DNA of 22,503 nt, taken from contig DKYZ01000047.1 in assembly GCA_002493515.1 (NCBI GenBank), positions 9,918 through 32,420 on the forward strand. Reading direction: 5' to 3'. Each line of letters starts with the position of its first letter. Within the stretch, counting starts at the first letter, position 1. The stretch comes from Porphyromonadaceae bacterium UBA7087 (GTDB taxonomy: Bacteria > Bacteroidota > Bacteroidia > Bacteroidales > Muribaculaceae). Below, piece after piece: positions 7,719 through 16,313 of this stretch. A program made the translations under genes and the position numbers. The notes beneath the pieces are model-generated. The model did no database searches. It had not been told where the DNA came from and saw nothing but the letters and a program-made list of their open reading frames with translations.

Positions 7719-8420
7719 ATGACAAACGACTTTAACAAGTATGCCGTAGGACATCTCGGCATAAACCCGGGAGTGCTCGCCGACTATCAGCGCCATATGG
7801 AGAAGAATGTGGCGGTCCCCACTTCCGACTACATGAATCCCTATATCCTCGAGGAGCGTCAGCTCAACGTCACCCAGATGGATGTCTTCTCGCGCCTCAT
7901 GATGGACCGCATCATCTTCCTGGGCACGCAGGTGACCGACCAGTCGGCCAACATCATCCAGGCACAGCTGCTCTATCTTGACTCCATCGACCCCGACAAG
8001 GATATCTCCATATACATCAACTCTCCCGGCGGCTCGGTATATGCCGGCCTCGGAATCTACGACACGATGCAGTATGTCAACTCCAACGTCTCCACCATAT
8101 GCACGGGCATGGCGGCCTCGATGGCGGCTGTCCTCCTGGTGGCCGGAGAGAAAGGGAAGCGTTTCGCCCTTCCCCACTCGCGGGTGATGATACATCAGCC
8201 GATGGGCGGCATCCAGGGTCAGGCTTCCGACATTGAGATAACGGCGCGCGAGATCCTCAAGCTCAAGGAGGAACTCTACCGTATCATCTCCGACCACAGC
8301 GGTCAGCCCTACGAGAAGGTCCACGCCGACTCCGACCGCGACTACTGGATGATTGCATCCGAGGCCAAGGAATACGGCATGATCGACAAGGTGCTCGTAA
8401 ATTCACGCAAGGAGAAATAA
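7719..8420 (+). CDS. clpP: ATP-dependent Clp protease proteolytic subunit
   Basis: ClpP forms the tetradecameric serine protease chamber that degrades proteins unfolded by ClpX. In this 233-residue protein the catalytic triad is Ser134 in GMAASMAA, His159 in MIHQP and Asp208 in DSDRDYW; their spacing equals that of E. coli Ser97, His122 and Asp171. The conserved NSPGGSVYAG strand (101-110) and the activation segment are also intact. About 35 residues precede the core, including YILEERQLNVTQMDVFSRL, which resembles Bacteroides ClpP. The extra N-terminal part may be a propeptide removed on assembly, which is family knowledge and not visible here. clpX follows after nine bases. Confidence 0.96.
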   Translation: MTNDFNKYAVGHLGINPGVLADYQRHMEKNVAVPTSDYMNPYILEERQLNVTQMDVFSRLMMDRIIFLGTQVTDQSANIIQAQLLYLDSIDPDKDISIYINSPGGSVYAGLGIYDTMQYVNSNVSTICTGMAASMAAVLLVAGEKGKRFALPHSRVMIHQPMGGIQGQASDIEITAREILKLKEELYRIISDHSGQPYEKVHADSDRDYWMIASEAKEYGMIDKVLVNSRKEK

Positions 8421-8429
8421 AAGAGAGCC

Positions 8430-9677
8430 ATGGCAACAAGAAAGACAGGGCTGACCTGCTCCATGTGTGGCGCCCATGACTCCTCGTCCACTCCGGTGGT
8501 GAAGGTGCTCGAGGGTCTGAATCTCTGCACCGACTGCATATCCTTCATCGACAACGCACGCGACTCACAGCTGAAGGCCGCGGGCCGGAAGGGCGCGAAG
8601 CAGGAGGGGCTCAAGGAGATTCCCAAGCCCATGGAGATAAAGGCCTTCCTCGATGAATACATAATAGGACAGGACGAGGCTAAGAAATACCTCTCGGTAG
8701 CTGTCTACAACCATTACAAGCGTATCACCCAGGCAGAGACCAAAGACGATGTAGACATTGAGAAGTCGAATATCGTGATGGTAGGCCCTACCGGCACAGG
8801 CAAGACGCTTCTTGCCAAGACGATCGCCCGTCTGCTTGACGTGCCTTTCACCATTGTCGACGCCACGGTGCTCACCGAGGCCGGCTATGTGGGCGAGGAC
8901 ATAGAGTCGCTGCTGACACGTCTTCTGCAGGTGTGCGACTATGATGTGGAGAAGGCCCAGCGGGGCATAGTCTTCATCGACGAGATCGACAAGATAGCGC
9001 GCAAGAGCGACAATCCCTCCATTACTCGCGACGTCAGCGGAGAGGGTGTGCAGCAGGGTCTGCTGAAATTGCTTGAGGGGTCTGTGGTGCTCGTTCCGCC
9101 AAACGGAGGCCGCAAGCATCCCGAGCAGAAGATGATTCCCGTGGACACGAAGAACATACTCTTCATCTGCGGGGGTGCCTTCGACGGCATCGAGCGCAAG
9201 ATCGCTTCGCGACTCAACACTCACGTTGTAGGCTACGGCCACAACGAGGCCGACCGCAAACGCCAGCGCGAGAACCTGATGCGCTATGTCATGCCCCAGG
9301 ACCTCAAGTCGTTCGGCCTAATCCCGGAGATAATAGGCCGTCTGCCGGTGCTGACGAGTCTTGAGCCGCTCGACAAGGCTGCGCTGCGGCGCATCCTGAC
9401 GGAGCCCAAGAACGCCATCATCCGCCAGTATAAGAAGATGTTCCTGCTCGACGGGGTGGAACTGGAGTTTGCCGACTCCGCCCTCGATCTCATCGTCGAC
9501 AAGGCGGTGGAATATAAGCTCGGGGCCCGCGGACTGCGCTCCATAGTGGAGACAATCATGGTTGACGCCATGTATGAGGTGCCGTCGCAGCCGGTGAAAA
9601 AATTCACCGTAGACGCCGCTTATGTGGCTGAAAAGCTTGAGAAGGCTCATTTCGAGAAAACCAAGATAGCGGACTGA
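8430..9677 (+). CDS. clpX: ATP-dependent Clp protease ATP-binding subunit ClpX
   Basis: ClpX is the AAA+ unfoldase that feeds substrates to ClpP. The 415-residue protein has the N-terminal zinc-binding domain (Cys10, Cys13, Cys33, Cys36), Walker A GPTGTGKT (119-126), pore loop GYVGED (152-157), Walker B VFIDEID (181-187), and sensor regions ending in the GARGLRS segment. The ClpP-docking loop that reads IGF in E. coli reads VGY here (267-269). It starts nine bases after clpP with a purine-rich AGAGAG upstream, so the pair should be co-transcribed. A terminator follows, isolating the pair from recQ. Confidence 0.96.
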   Translation: MATRKTGLTCSMCGAHDSSSTPVVKVLEGLNLCTDCISFIDNARDSQLKAAGRKGAKQEGLKEIPKPMEIKAFLDEYIIGQDEAKKYLSVAVYNHYKRITQAETKDDVDIEKSNIVMVGPTGTGKTLLAKTIARLLDVPFTIVDATVLTEAGYVGEDIESLLTRLLQVCDYDVEKAQRGIVFIDEIDKIARKSDNPSITRDVSGEGVQQGLLKLLEGSVVLVPPNGGRKHPEQKMIPVDTKNILFICGGAFDGIERKIASRLNTHVVGYGHNEADRKRQRENLMRYVMPQDLKSFGLIPEIIGRLPVLTSLEPLDKAALRRILTEPKNAIIRQYKKMFLLDGVELEFADSALDLIVDKAVEYKLGARGLRSIVETIMVDAMYEVPSQPVKKFTVDAAYVAEKLEKAHFEKTKIAD

Positions 9678-9715
9678 GAAGCCGCGTCAGACTATACAGG
9701 ATAAACAGCACAAGG

Positions 9716-9743
9716 GGGCACGCCGCGCGGTGTGCCCTTTTTT
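9716..9743 (+). terminator. Rho-independent terminator after clpX
   Basis: A 9-base stem (9716-9724 with 9729-9737, one G-T pair) with a GCGC loop is followed directly by six T residues (9738-9743). It lies about 40 bases past the clpX stop and just before the recQ promoter. Confidence 0.9.
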
Positions 9744-9765
9744 CGTCGTTTTTTCACGATGCGGA

Positions 9766-9797
9766 TTTGCGGATTATAAATTTTTTTTCTAACTTTG
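9766..9797 (+). promoter_or_regulatory. Predicted Bacteroidetes-type promoter for recQ
   Basis: TTTG at 9766-9769 and TAACTTTG at 9790-9797 are exact -33 and -7 elements separated by 20 bases, the same layout and -7 sequence as the tig promoter. The predicted start near 9802 gives a leader of about 30 bases before the recQ ATG. Confidence 0.8.
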
Positions 9798-9830
9798 TTA
9801 TCGCTAACCTCACTTTTTCAACTGATATTC

Positions 9831-12008
9831 ATGGCAGATACAAAGTCAATACGCGAAGCATTGAAATACAACTTCGGCTTCGACAGTTTCAAAGGCAACC
9901 AGGAGTCTGTGATCGCCAGTCTTCTCGACGGCGAGGATGTCTTCGTGCTCATGCCCACTGGCGGCGGCAAATCGCTTTGCTACCAGTTGCCGGCGCTTAT
10001 GTCGGAAGGAACGGCGATAGTCATCTCCCCTCTGATCGCGCTGATGAAAAACCAGGTGGACGCCATGCGCCATTACGGCGAGGACGACGGGGTGGCCCAT
10101 TTCCTCAACTCCTCGCTCAACAAATCGGCGATCGACAAGGTGAAGAACGACATTGTCTCGGGCCGCACCAAGCTGCTGTACGTCGCTCCGGAGTCGTTTA
10201 CCAAGGAGGAGAACATGAACTTCCTGAAGTCGGTGAAGATTTCCTTCTATGCCGTCGACGAGGCGCACTGCATCTCCGAATGGGGACATGATTTCCGGCC
10301 CGAGTACCGCAAGATACGCTCCATTATCAACGAGGTGTGTCCGCGTCCGCTGATTGCGCTGACCGCGACGGCGACGCCGAAAGTGCAGAACGACATACAG
10401 AAAAACCTCGGCATGCTCGACGCCAAGGTGTATAAGTCGAGCTTCAACCGCGAGAACCTGTATTACGAGGTGCGTCCGAAGACCAAGGACATCGACCGAG
10501 ACATAATAAGATATATAAAGAGCAATCCCGGAAAATCGGGCATCGTCTACTGCCTGTCGCGCAAGAAGGTGGAGGAGCTTACGGAGACGCTGCGCGTCAA
10601 CGAGATCAACGCCCTTCCGTATCATGCGGGGATGGACGGCGCCGTAAGGAGCGCCAACCAGGATGCCTTCCTGATGGAGGAGGCGAGTGTCATTGTGGCC
10701 ACCATTGCCTTCGGAATGGGCATCGACAAGCCCGACGTGAGATACGTGATCCATTACGACATCCCGAAGAGTCTCGAGGGTTATTACCAGGAGACCGGGC
10801 GTGCCGGACGCGATGGAGGCGAGGGCCGGTGTATCACGTTCTATTCCTATAAGGATATCCAGAAGCTCGACAAGCTCATGCAGAGCAAGACAGCTACCGA
10901 GCAGGAGATCGGGCGCCAGCTGCTTTCCGAGACTGCCGGGTATGCCGAGTCGTCGCTCTGCCGCCGGCGCATACTGCTCCATTATTTCGGAGAGGAATAT
11001 GGAAAGGAGAACTGCTGCAATTGCGACAACTGCCTCAACCCGCCCGAGATGGTTGACGCCCGCGAGGAGCTCGGCGCCATAATAGAGGCGGTGGCGGCTC
11101 TTGAAGAGAAATACAAGTCGGAATTCATCATAGATGTTGTGCTTGGCCGCACCGGCGACGATTTCCGCAAAGACCCCGCGAAAGCGGATGTGGTAGGCTG
11201 TCTTGAGGAGGCCGACGACAAGCTGCTGCGCGCCGTGGTGCGCCAGGGCATAATAGAGGGTTATCTCCTGAAAGACATAGACACCTACGGCGTGCTGCGC
11301 GTCACTGACAAGGGAAGGGAGTTCCTGAAACGCCCAAGGCCGTTTAAGGTGGCCGAAGACCGCAGGTTCAGCGACTCGCTTTCAGAGACTGTGCCCACCG
11401 AGGGTATGGGCTGCGCCGCCGACGAGGAGCTTTACGCAATGCTTCTTGACCTCCGCAAGAAGATCGCTCGCAGGCACAACCTGCCGCCGTATGTGATATT
11501 CCAGGAGCCGTCGCTCGAGGCTATGGCCACGAGTTATCCCGTGACTGTGGAGGAGCTCGCCGGCATTCCCGGCGTTGGTTCGGGAAAAGCCAAGAGGTAT
11601 GGCAAGGAGTTTGTGGAGCTCATAGCGCTTCACGTAAAGGAGAACGACATCATACGCCCCGAGGACATAAGGGTGCGCACGGTGGCCAACAAGAGCCGCC
11701 TCAAGATTTCCGTCATCCAGGCCATAGACCGAAAGATAGACCTCGAGGAGCTGGCCCGGAGCCACGACCTGGAGTTCGAGGAGCTGCTCTCGGAGATGGA
11801 GTCGATAGTGGACGCGGGCACAAAGCTCAACATCGACTATTTCATCGAGGATATAATGGACGAGGACCACATGCTCGATATCCTGGATTACCTGCATGAG
11901 AGCGAGAACGGCGACATCGACGAGGCTCTTGACGCTCTCGGGGAAGATTTCACGGAGGAGGAGATCCGTCTGGTGAGGGTGAAATTCATTTCCGAGATGG
12001 GAAATTGA
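9831..12008 (+). CDS. recQ: ATP-dependent DNA helicase RecQ
   Basis: RecQ is a 3'-5' superfamily 2 DNA helicase acting in recombination and repair of stalled forks. The 725-residue protein shows Walker A PTGGGKS (42-48), DEAH (143-146) followed by the aromatic-rich loop HCISEWGHDFRPEY, and motif VI around QETGRAGRDG. It also has the RQC zinc site Cys377, Cys395, Cys398 and Cys401, and an HRDC domain (about 531-600). About 125 further residues, partly helix-turn-helix-like and very acidic at the end, follow the HRDC domain; E. coli RecQ lacks such an extension, but Bacteroidales proteins of similar length are familiar. The ATG at 9831 was chosen; the frame is open to 9795 but that part overlaps the promoter. 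No terminator follows in the 99-base gap to the next gene. Confidence 0.95.
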   Translation: MADTKSIREALKYNFGFDSFKGNQESVIASLLDGEDVFVLMPTGGGKSLCYQLPALMSEGTAIVISPLIALMKNQVDAMRHYGEDDGVAHFLNSSLNKSAIDKVKNDIVSGRTKLLYVAPESFTKEENMNFLKSVKISFYAVDEAHCISEWGHDFRPEYRKIRSIINEVCPRPLIALTATATPKVQNDIQKNLGMLDAKVYKSSFNRENLYYEVRPKTKDIDRDIIRYIKSNPGKSGIVYCLSRKKVEELTETLRVNEINALPYHAGMDGAVRSANQDAFLMEEASVIVATIAFGMGIDKPDVRYVIHYDIPKSLEGYYQETGRAGRDGGEGRCITFYSYKDIQKLDKLMQSKTATEQEIGRQLLSETAGYAESSLCRRRILLHYFGEEYGKENCCNCDNCLNPPEMVDAREELGAIIEAVAALEEKYKSEFIIDVVLGRTGDDFRKDPAKADVVGCLEEADDKLLRAVVRQGIIEGYLLKDIDTYGVLRVTDKGREFLKRPRPFKVAEDRRFSDSLSETVPTEGMGCAADEELYAMLLDLRKKIARRHNLPPYVIFQEPSLEAMATSYPVTVEELAGIPGVGSGKAKRYGKEFVELIALHVKENDIIRPEDIRVRTVANKSRLKISVIQAIDRKIDLEELARSHDLEFEELLSEMESIVDAGTKLNIDYFIEDIMDEDHMLDILDYLHESENGDIDEALDALGEDFTEEEIRLVRVKFISEMGN

Positions 12009-12037
12009 GCCTCGCATGGGGAGCGCTTATAATTTTT
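12004..12037 (+). promoter_or_regulatory. Possible weak promoter for the chaperone-OstA-mutL group
   Basis: TAATTTTT at 12030-12037 matches the -7 consensus at seven of eight positions, and ATTG at 12004-12007 is a partial -33 element with a 22-base spacer. A small hairpin AGGC-GAGA-GCCT (12077-12088), then a short T-run, lies between it and the start codon and could act as a weak attenuator. Read-through from recQ is an equally good explanation for expression of the downstream genes. Confidence 0.3.
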
Positions 12038-12107
12038 CAGCGATGACTTCGTTAATGATAGAAAACGACATATAAAAGGCGAGAGCCTGATTTTTGAAAT
12101 CTGTAAA

Positions 12108-14036
12108 ATGAACAATAAGATTCTGATAGGCGTCTGTGCCTCCGCCGCTTGCGGACTGGCGTGGGCAGCCAAAGACCCGGTGATAATGACTGTCAACGGC
12201 GTGGACGTCCCGAGGTCGGAGTTTGAGTATCTCTATCGCAAGAACAGCCAGCAGCAGCTTGAGCCCCAGACTCTCGAGGAATATGCCGAGACTTTCAAGG
12301 TCTATAAGCTTAAAGTGGCCGACGCCCGCGCCGAAGGGCTCGACACGACGGCATCCTTCCGCAGGGAGATGTCGCAATACCGTCGCGACCTGGCCGCACC
12401 CTACGTCACGGACTCCGTGTATATCAATTCGCTCGTCGACGACGCCTATTCCCGCGTCGGCGAGGAGGTGGAGGCCAACCACATCATGCTCATGAAGCAG
12501 CGTGGCTCCAACCTCACCGAGATGAAGCATCTCGCCGACAGCCTCCACACGCTTCTTGTCAACGGTGCGGATTTTGCCGACCTGTCGGCCCGTTTCAACC
12601 AGGACAAGCGCGCCAGGGCCAACGGAGGCAGCCTCGGCTATATCGCGGCCGGAAAGCTGCCGTATGAGTTCGAGACGCTCGCCTACAGCCTGGGCGACGG
12701 TGAGATTTCCGACGTGCTCGAGACCCAGTTCGGTTTCCATATCCTCAAGGGCGGCAAGCATCGTCCGGCCCGCGGACAGGTGCTCGTGAAGCATATAATG
12801 AAGATGGTTCCCAAGACGGCCTCCGAGGCTGACGCGGCTCGCGCAAAGGCCCAGATCGACAGTGTATACACGATTGTGGCGGCCGACCCGTCGAAATTCG
12901 AGGAGATCGCCATATCATTCTCCGACGACAAGAACTCCGGACGCCAGGGTGGCGCTCTTCCCTGGTTCGGCACCGGCGAGATGGTGCCCCCATTCGAGGA
13001 GGCTGCCTTCGCCATGTCGGCGGGAGAGATTAGCCAGCCTGTGAAGACCGATTTCGGATGGCACATAATAAAGAAGATGGATTCAAGGGGAATGCCTGAG
13101 AAGGAACCGTTCAAGGTGGAGCTGCTCCGTCGCCTGGCGTCGCCCCAGGATGCACGCAACGCCATGATACGCCGCCAGCAGAGCGAGCGTCTGGCCAAGA
13201 GCCACGGTGCGTCGCTTGACGCTGCCGCGCTCGCCTACATAAAGGCAAAGGCCGTCGAGGGTGTGGATTCCGCTTTCATCGCCGATTACACTTCTGGCAC
13301 GCTTGGCGCGACGAAGATCGGCGTGATCGACAAGGAGCCCCTTACAGCCTCCATGCTCGTCCCGATGCTGAAGCTCATCAAGGGTGGAGACCCGTATGCG
13401 GCTTCGGAAGTCTTCGACACCCAGGTGGAGAAATTCTTCAACCGCCGTCTTCTCGAAGCCGAGGAGGACAGGCTGGAGAAGACTGTGCCCGACTACCGCA
13501 ATCTGCTCAACGAATATCGCGAGGGCTCCCTGCTCTTCGAGGTCAGCAGCCTCAAGGCCTGGGACAAGGCCGCCAAGGACAACGAGGGCCTGAAACGCTA
13601 TTTCGACGCCCACAAGGGTGAGTATACCTGGGAGAAACCAAAGGTGAAGGGAATCCTCGTGCAGGCTGTCAACGACTCAGTGGCCGACGCCGCCATGAAC
13701 AGGCTCAAGACCCTTGGCGGGGACACTGTGATCGTGACGATGCGCAAGGAGTTCGGCAACAAGATACAGGCTGAGCGTGTGCTTGTGGCACAGGGCGCCA
13801 ACCCCATGGTAGACGCCGTGATGTTCGGTGGCAGGGAGGTGAAACCCTCCAACTCGGCCTTCACCACATATTTCCTCTATGACGGCCGTCTCCTGGAGGC
13901 TCCCGAGGACGTCAACGACGTCAAGGGACAGGTGACGAGCGACTATCAGAACGCCCTCATGGATGAATGGGTGGAGGAACTGAAAGTAAAATATCCGGTT
14001 ACGATAAACTATAAGGAACTTAAGAAAATTAAGTGA
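12108..14036 (+). CDS. Periplasmic peptidyl-prolyl isomerase with two parvulin domains
   Basis: This 642-residue protein resembles PpiC/SurA-type peptidyl-prolyl isomerases that help fold outer-membrane proteins in the periplasm. Residues 1-21 look like a signal peptide, with likely cleavage after the AWA at 18-20. A SurA-N-like helical region follows (about 25-118), then two parvulin domains: about 121-215, containing NHIMLM, GGSLGYI and FGFHILK, and about 224-324, containing VKHIMKM, GGALPWFGTG and FGWHIIKK. The remaining 315 residues are helical, with no recognised domain apart from a late stretch (about 500-642) that could be a further degenerate parvulin-like unit. No lipobox is evident. 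Its stop overlaps the GTG start of the next gene. Strict assignment to SurA or PpiD is not possible from sequence alone. Confidence 0.87.
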   Translation: MNNKILIGVCASAACGLAWAAKDPVIMTVNGVDVPRSEFEYLYRKNSQQQLEPQTLEEYAETFKVYKLKVADARAEGLDTTASFRREMSQYRRDLAAPYVTDSVYINSLVDDAYSRVGEEVEANHIMLMKQRGSNLTEMKHLADSLHTLLVNGADFADLSARFNQDKRARANGGSLGYIAAGKLPYEFETLAYSLGDGEISDVLETQFGFHILKGGKHRPARGQVLVKHIMKMVPKTASEADAARAKAQIDSVYTIVAADPSKFEEIAISFSDDKNSGRQGGALPWFGTGEMVPPFEEAAFAMSAGEISQPVKTDFGWHIIKKMDSRGMPEKEPFKVELLRRLASPQDARNAMIRRQQSERLAKSHGASLDAAALAYIKAKAVEGVDSAFIADYTSGTLGATKIGVIDKEPLTASMLVPMLKLIKGGDPYAASEVFDTQVEKFFNRRLLEAEEDRLEKTVPDYRNLLNEYREGSLLFEVSSLKAWDKAAKDNEGLKRYFDAHKGEYTWEKPKVKGILVQAVNDSVADAAMNRLKTLGGDTVIVTMRKEFGNKIQAERVLVAQGANPMVDAVMFGGREVKPSNSAFTTYFLYDGRLLEAPEDVNDVKGQVTSDYQNALMDEWVEELKVKYPVTINYKELKKIK

Positions 14037-14947
14037 AGTCCGCGCTGACACTGATTGCGGCTACGGTCATGGCCGTGGCCGCACTTTCATGTGGGCGCCC
14101 CGGGAAAGAGCGGCGCTACGATGCCGACGTGCTCGTGATAATCGGCGACACGGCGCTGACGCTCGAGGATGTGGTGATGCGCATCCCTCCTGGGCTTGAG
14201 CCGGCCGACAGCGCGGCTCTTTTCGCCGGAGTTGTCGACGACTGGATAGAGGGGCAGCTTCTGGAGGAGGCGGCCTCGCGGACACTGGCCGATCTCGACA
14301 AGATCGACAGGATGGTGGAGCAATACCGTCGGCGGCTTATCGTCAACGCCTACCGCCGCGCGATGCTCGAGGGGCAGAGGGTGAAGGTGAGTCCCGACAG
14401 CGTGGACGCCTACTGGCGCAGGTTCGGGTCGGAGATGATTCTCGACCAGCCCCTGGTGAAAGGGCTGTATCTGAAGATCTCCGCCGGGTCTCCCTCGCTC
14501 GGCAGGGCTCGTGAGCTCATGGCGGAGGGGACGGCAGACGGCGTTGCCGAGCTGGAGAGGGATATCGTGGGGGAGGCCCTGCATTACGACAACTTCACCG
14601 ACAGATGGGTAGACTGGGGGACGGTGGCCGCGCAGATGCCGTGCCGAATCAACGACGCTGACGCCTTCCTCTCTTCGACGAAGGATTTCGAGACCACCTA
14701 CAACGGCAACGTATACATTCTCCATGTCACAGGCAGTGTGGCGTCGGGAAGAGGCATGCCGAAGGAATACGCCGACGGGCGCATACGTGAAATACTCTAC
14801 AGCCGTAACGTGGCTGCCTACGAGAAGGCTCTTGTCAAGGCCCTCTACCAGCGGGCGATCGACGACGGGCGGCTCACCACCGTGTCATACGACCCGGTGG
14901 AACATAAGTTTCTCAGACAGAATGAAGAAAACAATGCAAAAAGATAA
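14033..14947 (+). CDS. Putative lipoprotein resembling a SurA N-domain without parvulin domains
   Basis: I do not recognise a named family with certainty. The 304-residue product has a short positive start, a hydrophobic stretch and a lipobox-like ALSC with Cys20, so it is probably a lipoprotein. The next part (VLVIIGDTALTLEDV, then a long helical region to about residue 135) resembles the start of SurA-like chaperones. No parvulin core (for example the GGxLG and FGxHI motifs) is present. Start is GTG at 14033, overlapping the previous stop as GTGA; no ATG alternative lies before the signal sequence. The 3' end overlaps the next gene by 26 bases. Position between two parvulin chaperones suggests an accessory chaperone for envelope proteins, which is inference. 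Confidence 0.75.
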   Translation: MKSALTLIAATVMAVAALSCGRPGKERRYDADVLVIIGDTALTLEDVVMRIPPGLEPADSAALFAGVVDDWIEGQLLEEAASRTLADLDKIDRMVEQYRRRLIVNAYRRAMLEGQRVKVSPDSVDAYWRRFGSEMILDQPLVKGLYLKISAGSPSLGRARELMAEGTADGVAELERDIVGEALHYDNFTDRWVDWGTVAAQMPCRINDADAFLSSTKDFETTYNGNVYILHVTGSVASGRGMPKEYADGRIREILYSRNVAAYEKALVKALYQRAIDDGRLTTVSYDPVEHKFLRQNEENNAKR

Positions 14948-16313
14948 GAAAGTGAGATATGCCAGAACGATGCTGCCCGCCATGGCGGCAGCCCTTTTTG
15001 TGGGAGCGGTCTTCGCCAAGCCCGTGCGCAATGTCGTTGACGAGGTGGTGTGGGTGGTAGGCGACGAGGCCATATTCCGCAGCGACGTCGAGGAGATGTA
15101 TCAGCAGATGCGCAGCGACGGGGAGGTGATGAGCGGAGACCCGTATTGCTTCATCCCCGAGCGTATTGCCGTGGAGAAGCTCTATCTCCACCAGGCCAAG
15201 ATAGACACCATCGAGGCCAACGAGGGGCAGGTGCAGGCCGGGGTCGACCAGAGGATTAATTTCTTCGTGGAGAATCTCGGCTCGAAGGAGAAGGTGGAGG
15301 AGTATTTCCGCAAGCCGCTTCCGCAGCTTCGCAACCAGCTTCTGGAGATTATGCGCAACAACTATATCGTGGAGTCCGTGCAGCAGAATCTCACCAAGGA
15401 TGTCAAGGCCACACCAAACGAGGTAAGGAAATATTTCACGTCGCTCTCGCAAGACAGTGTGCCTTACGTGCCGATGCAGGTCGAGACCCAGATCATTACG
15501 CTCAATCCAGTGATTCCGCGTCAGGAGATAGAGGATGTCAAGGCCCGTCTGCGCGATTATGCCGACCGCGTCAACAAGGGCGAGTCGAGTTTCTCCTCCC
15601 TCGCCATACTCTTCAGCGAGGAGGACGGCAGCGCCTCGCATGGCGGCGAGCTGGGCTTTCACGGACGTGCCGAGTGGGTGCCCGAGTTTGCCAATGTGGC
15701 CTTCAACCTCACCGACCCCAAGAAGGTGTCGAAGATAGTGGAGACTGAGTTCGGCTACCACATCATCCAGCTTATCGCCAAGCGCGGAGATATGGTCAAC
15801 GTGCGCCATATCCTGCTGACTCCGAAGGTGAGCCAGAAAGACCTCGCGGCCGCCACGTCGCGTCTCGACTCGATACGCAAGGAGATAGTGGCCGGCAAGT
15901 TCACATTCGAGGAGGGAGCGCAGTTTATCTCCCAGGACAAGGATACGCGCAACAACAAGGGCGTGATGATGAACGGCCAGACCGGCTCGTCGCGCTTCGA
16001 GATGCAGCAGCTGCCCCCGGAGGTGGCGAGGCGTGTGGAGTCGATGCAGCCCGGCGACGTCTCCGAGCCTTTCGTGATGAGAGATGGCAAGACCGGCAAG
16101 GAGGTGGCGGCGATCGTAAGGCTCACGTCGCGCATTCCGGGCCACAAGGCCAACCTTTCCGACGACTACAGCCTCATCAAGGATATGTATGAGAACTACG
16201 CCAGGGAGAACGTGATACGCGACTGGGTTGAGAAGAAGATCAAGGATACCTACGTGCGTATCGAGGACGGCTGGGGCGAATGTGACTTCAAATACAAGGG
16301 ATGGGTGAAATGA
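14922..16313 (+). CDS. surA: SurA-like periplasmic chaperone / peptidyl-prolyl isomerase
   Basis: This 463-residue protein has the full SurA plan: a signal peptide (about 1-32, cleavage near VFA-KP), a SurA N-terminal chaperone domain beginning NVVDEVVWVVGDEAI (38-52), parvulin domain 1 (about 186-285 with GGELGFHGR and FGYHIIQ), parvulin domain 2 (about 293-400 starting VRHILL), and a final helix packing back on the N-domain. SurA escorts outer-membrane beta-barrel proteins across the periplasm. The frame is open to 14724, but that part is antisense-like and overlaps the lipoprotein gene. ATG 14922 was chosen; ATG 14934 is also possible. The stop overlaps the next gene as ATGA (16310-16313). 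The symbol follows the closest well-known architecture and is less certain than the family. Confidence 0.88.
   Translation: MKKTMQKDKKVRYARTMLPAMAAALFVGAVFAKPVRNVVDEVVWVVGDEAIFRSDVEEMYQQMRSDGEVMSGDPYCFIPERIAVEKLYLHQAKIDTIEANEGQVQAGVDQRINFFVENLGSKEKVEEYFRKPLPQLRNQLLEIMRNNYIVESVQQNLTKDVKATPNEVRKYFTSLSQDSVPYVPMQVETQIITLNPVIPRQEIEDVKARLRDYADRVNKGESSFSSLAILFSEEDGSASHGGELGFHGRAEWVPEFANVAFNLTDPKKVSKIVETEFGYHIIQLIAKRGDMVNVRHILLTPKVSQKDLAAATSRLDSIRKEIVAGKFTFEEGAQFISQDKDTRNNKGVMMNGQTGSSRFEMQQLPPEVARRVESMQPGDVSEPFVMRDGKTGKEVAAIVRLTSRIPGHKANLSDDYSLIKDMYENYARENVIRDWVEKKIKDTYVRIEDGWGECDFKYKGWVK

Noticed and set aside
9846..10982. Open frame of 378 codons on the minus strand opposite recQ
   Set aside because: Fully covered by the RecQ helicase core, whose motifs are intact; no independent motif or start signal seen.
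14724..14921. 66-codon upstream extension of the SurA-like protein
   Set aside because: It lies out of frame inside the lipoprotein gene, is Arg/Ser/Thr-rich, and would place the signal peptide internally.
14913..16145. Open frame of 410 codons on the minus strand opposite surA
   Set aside because: Antisense shadow of a well-supported SurA-like gene; its Leu/His-rich composition shows no recognisable domain.
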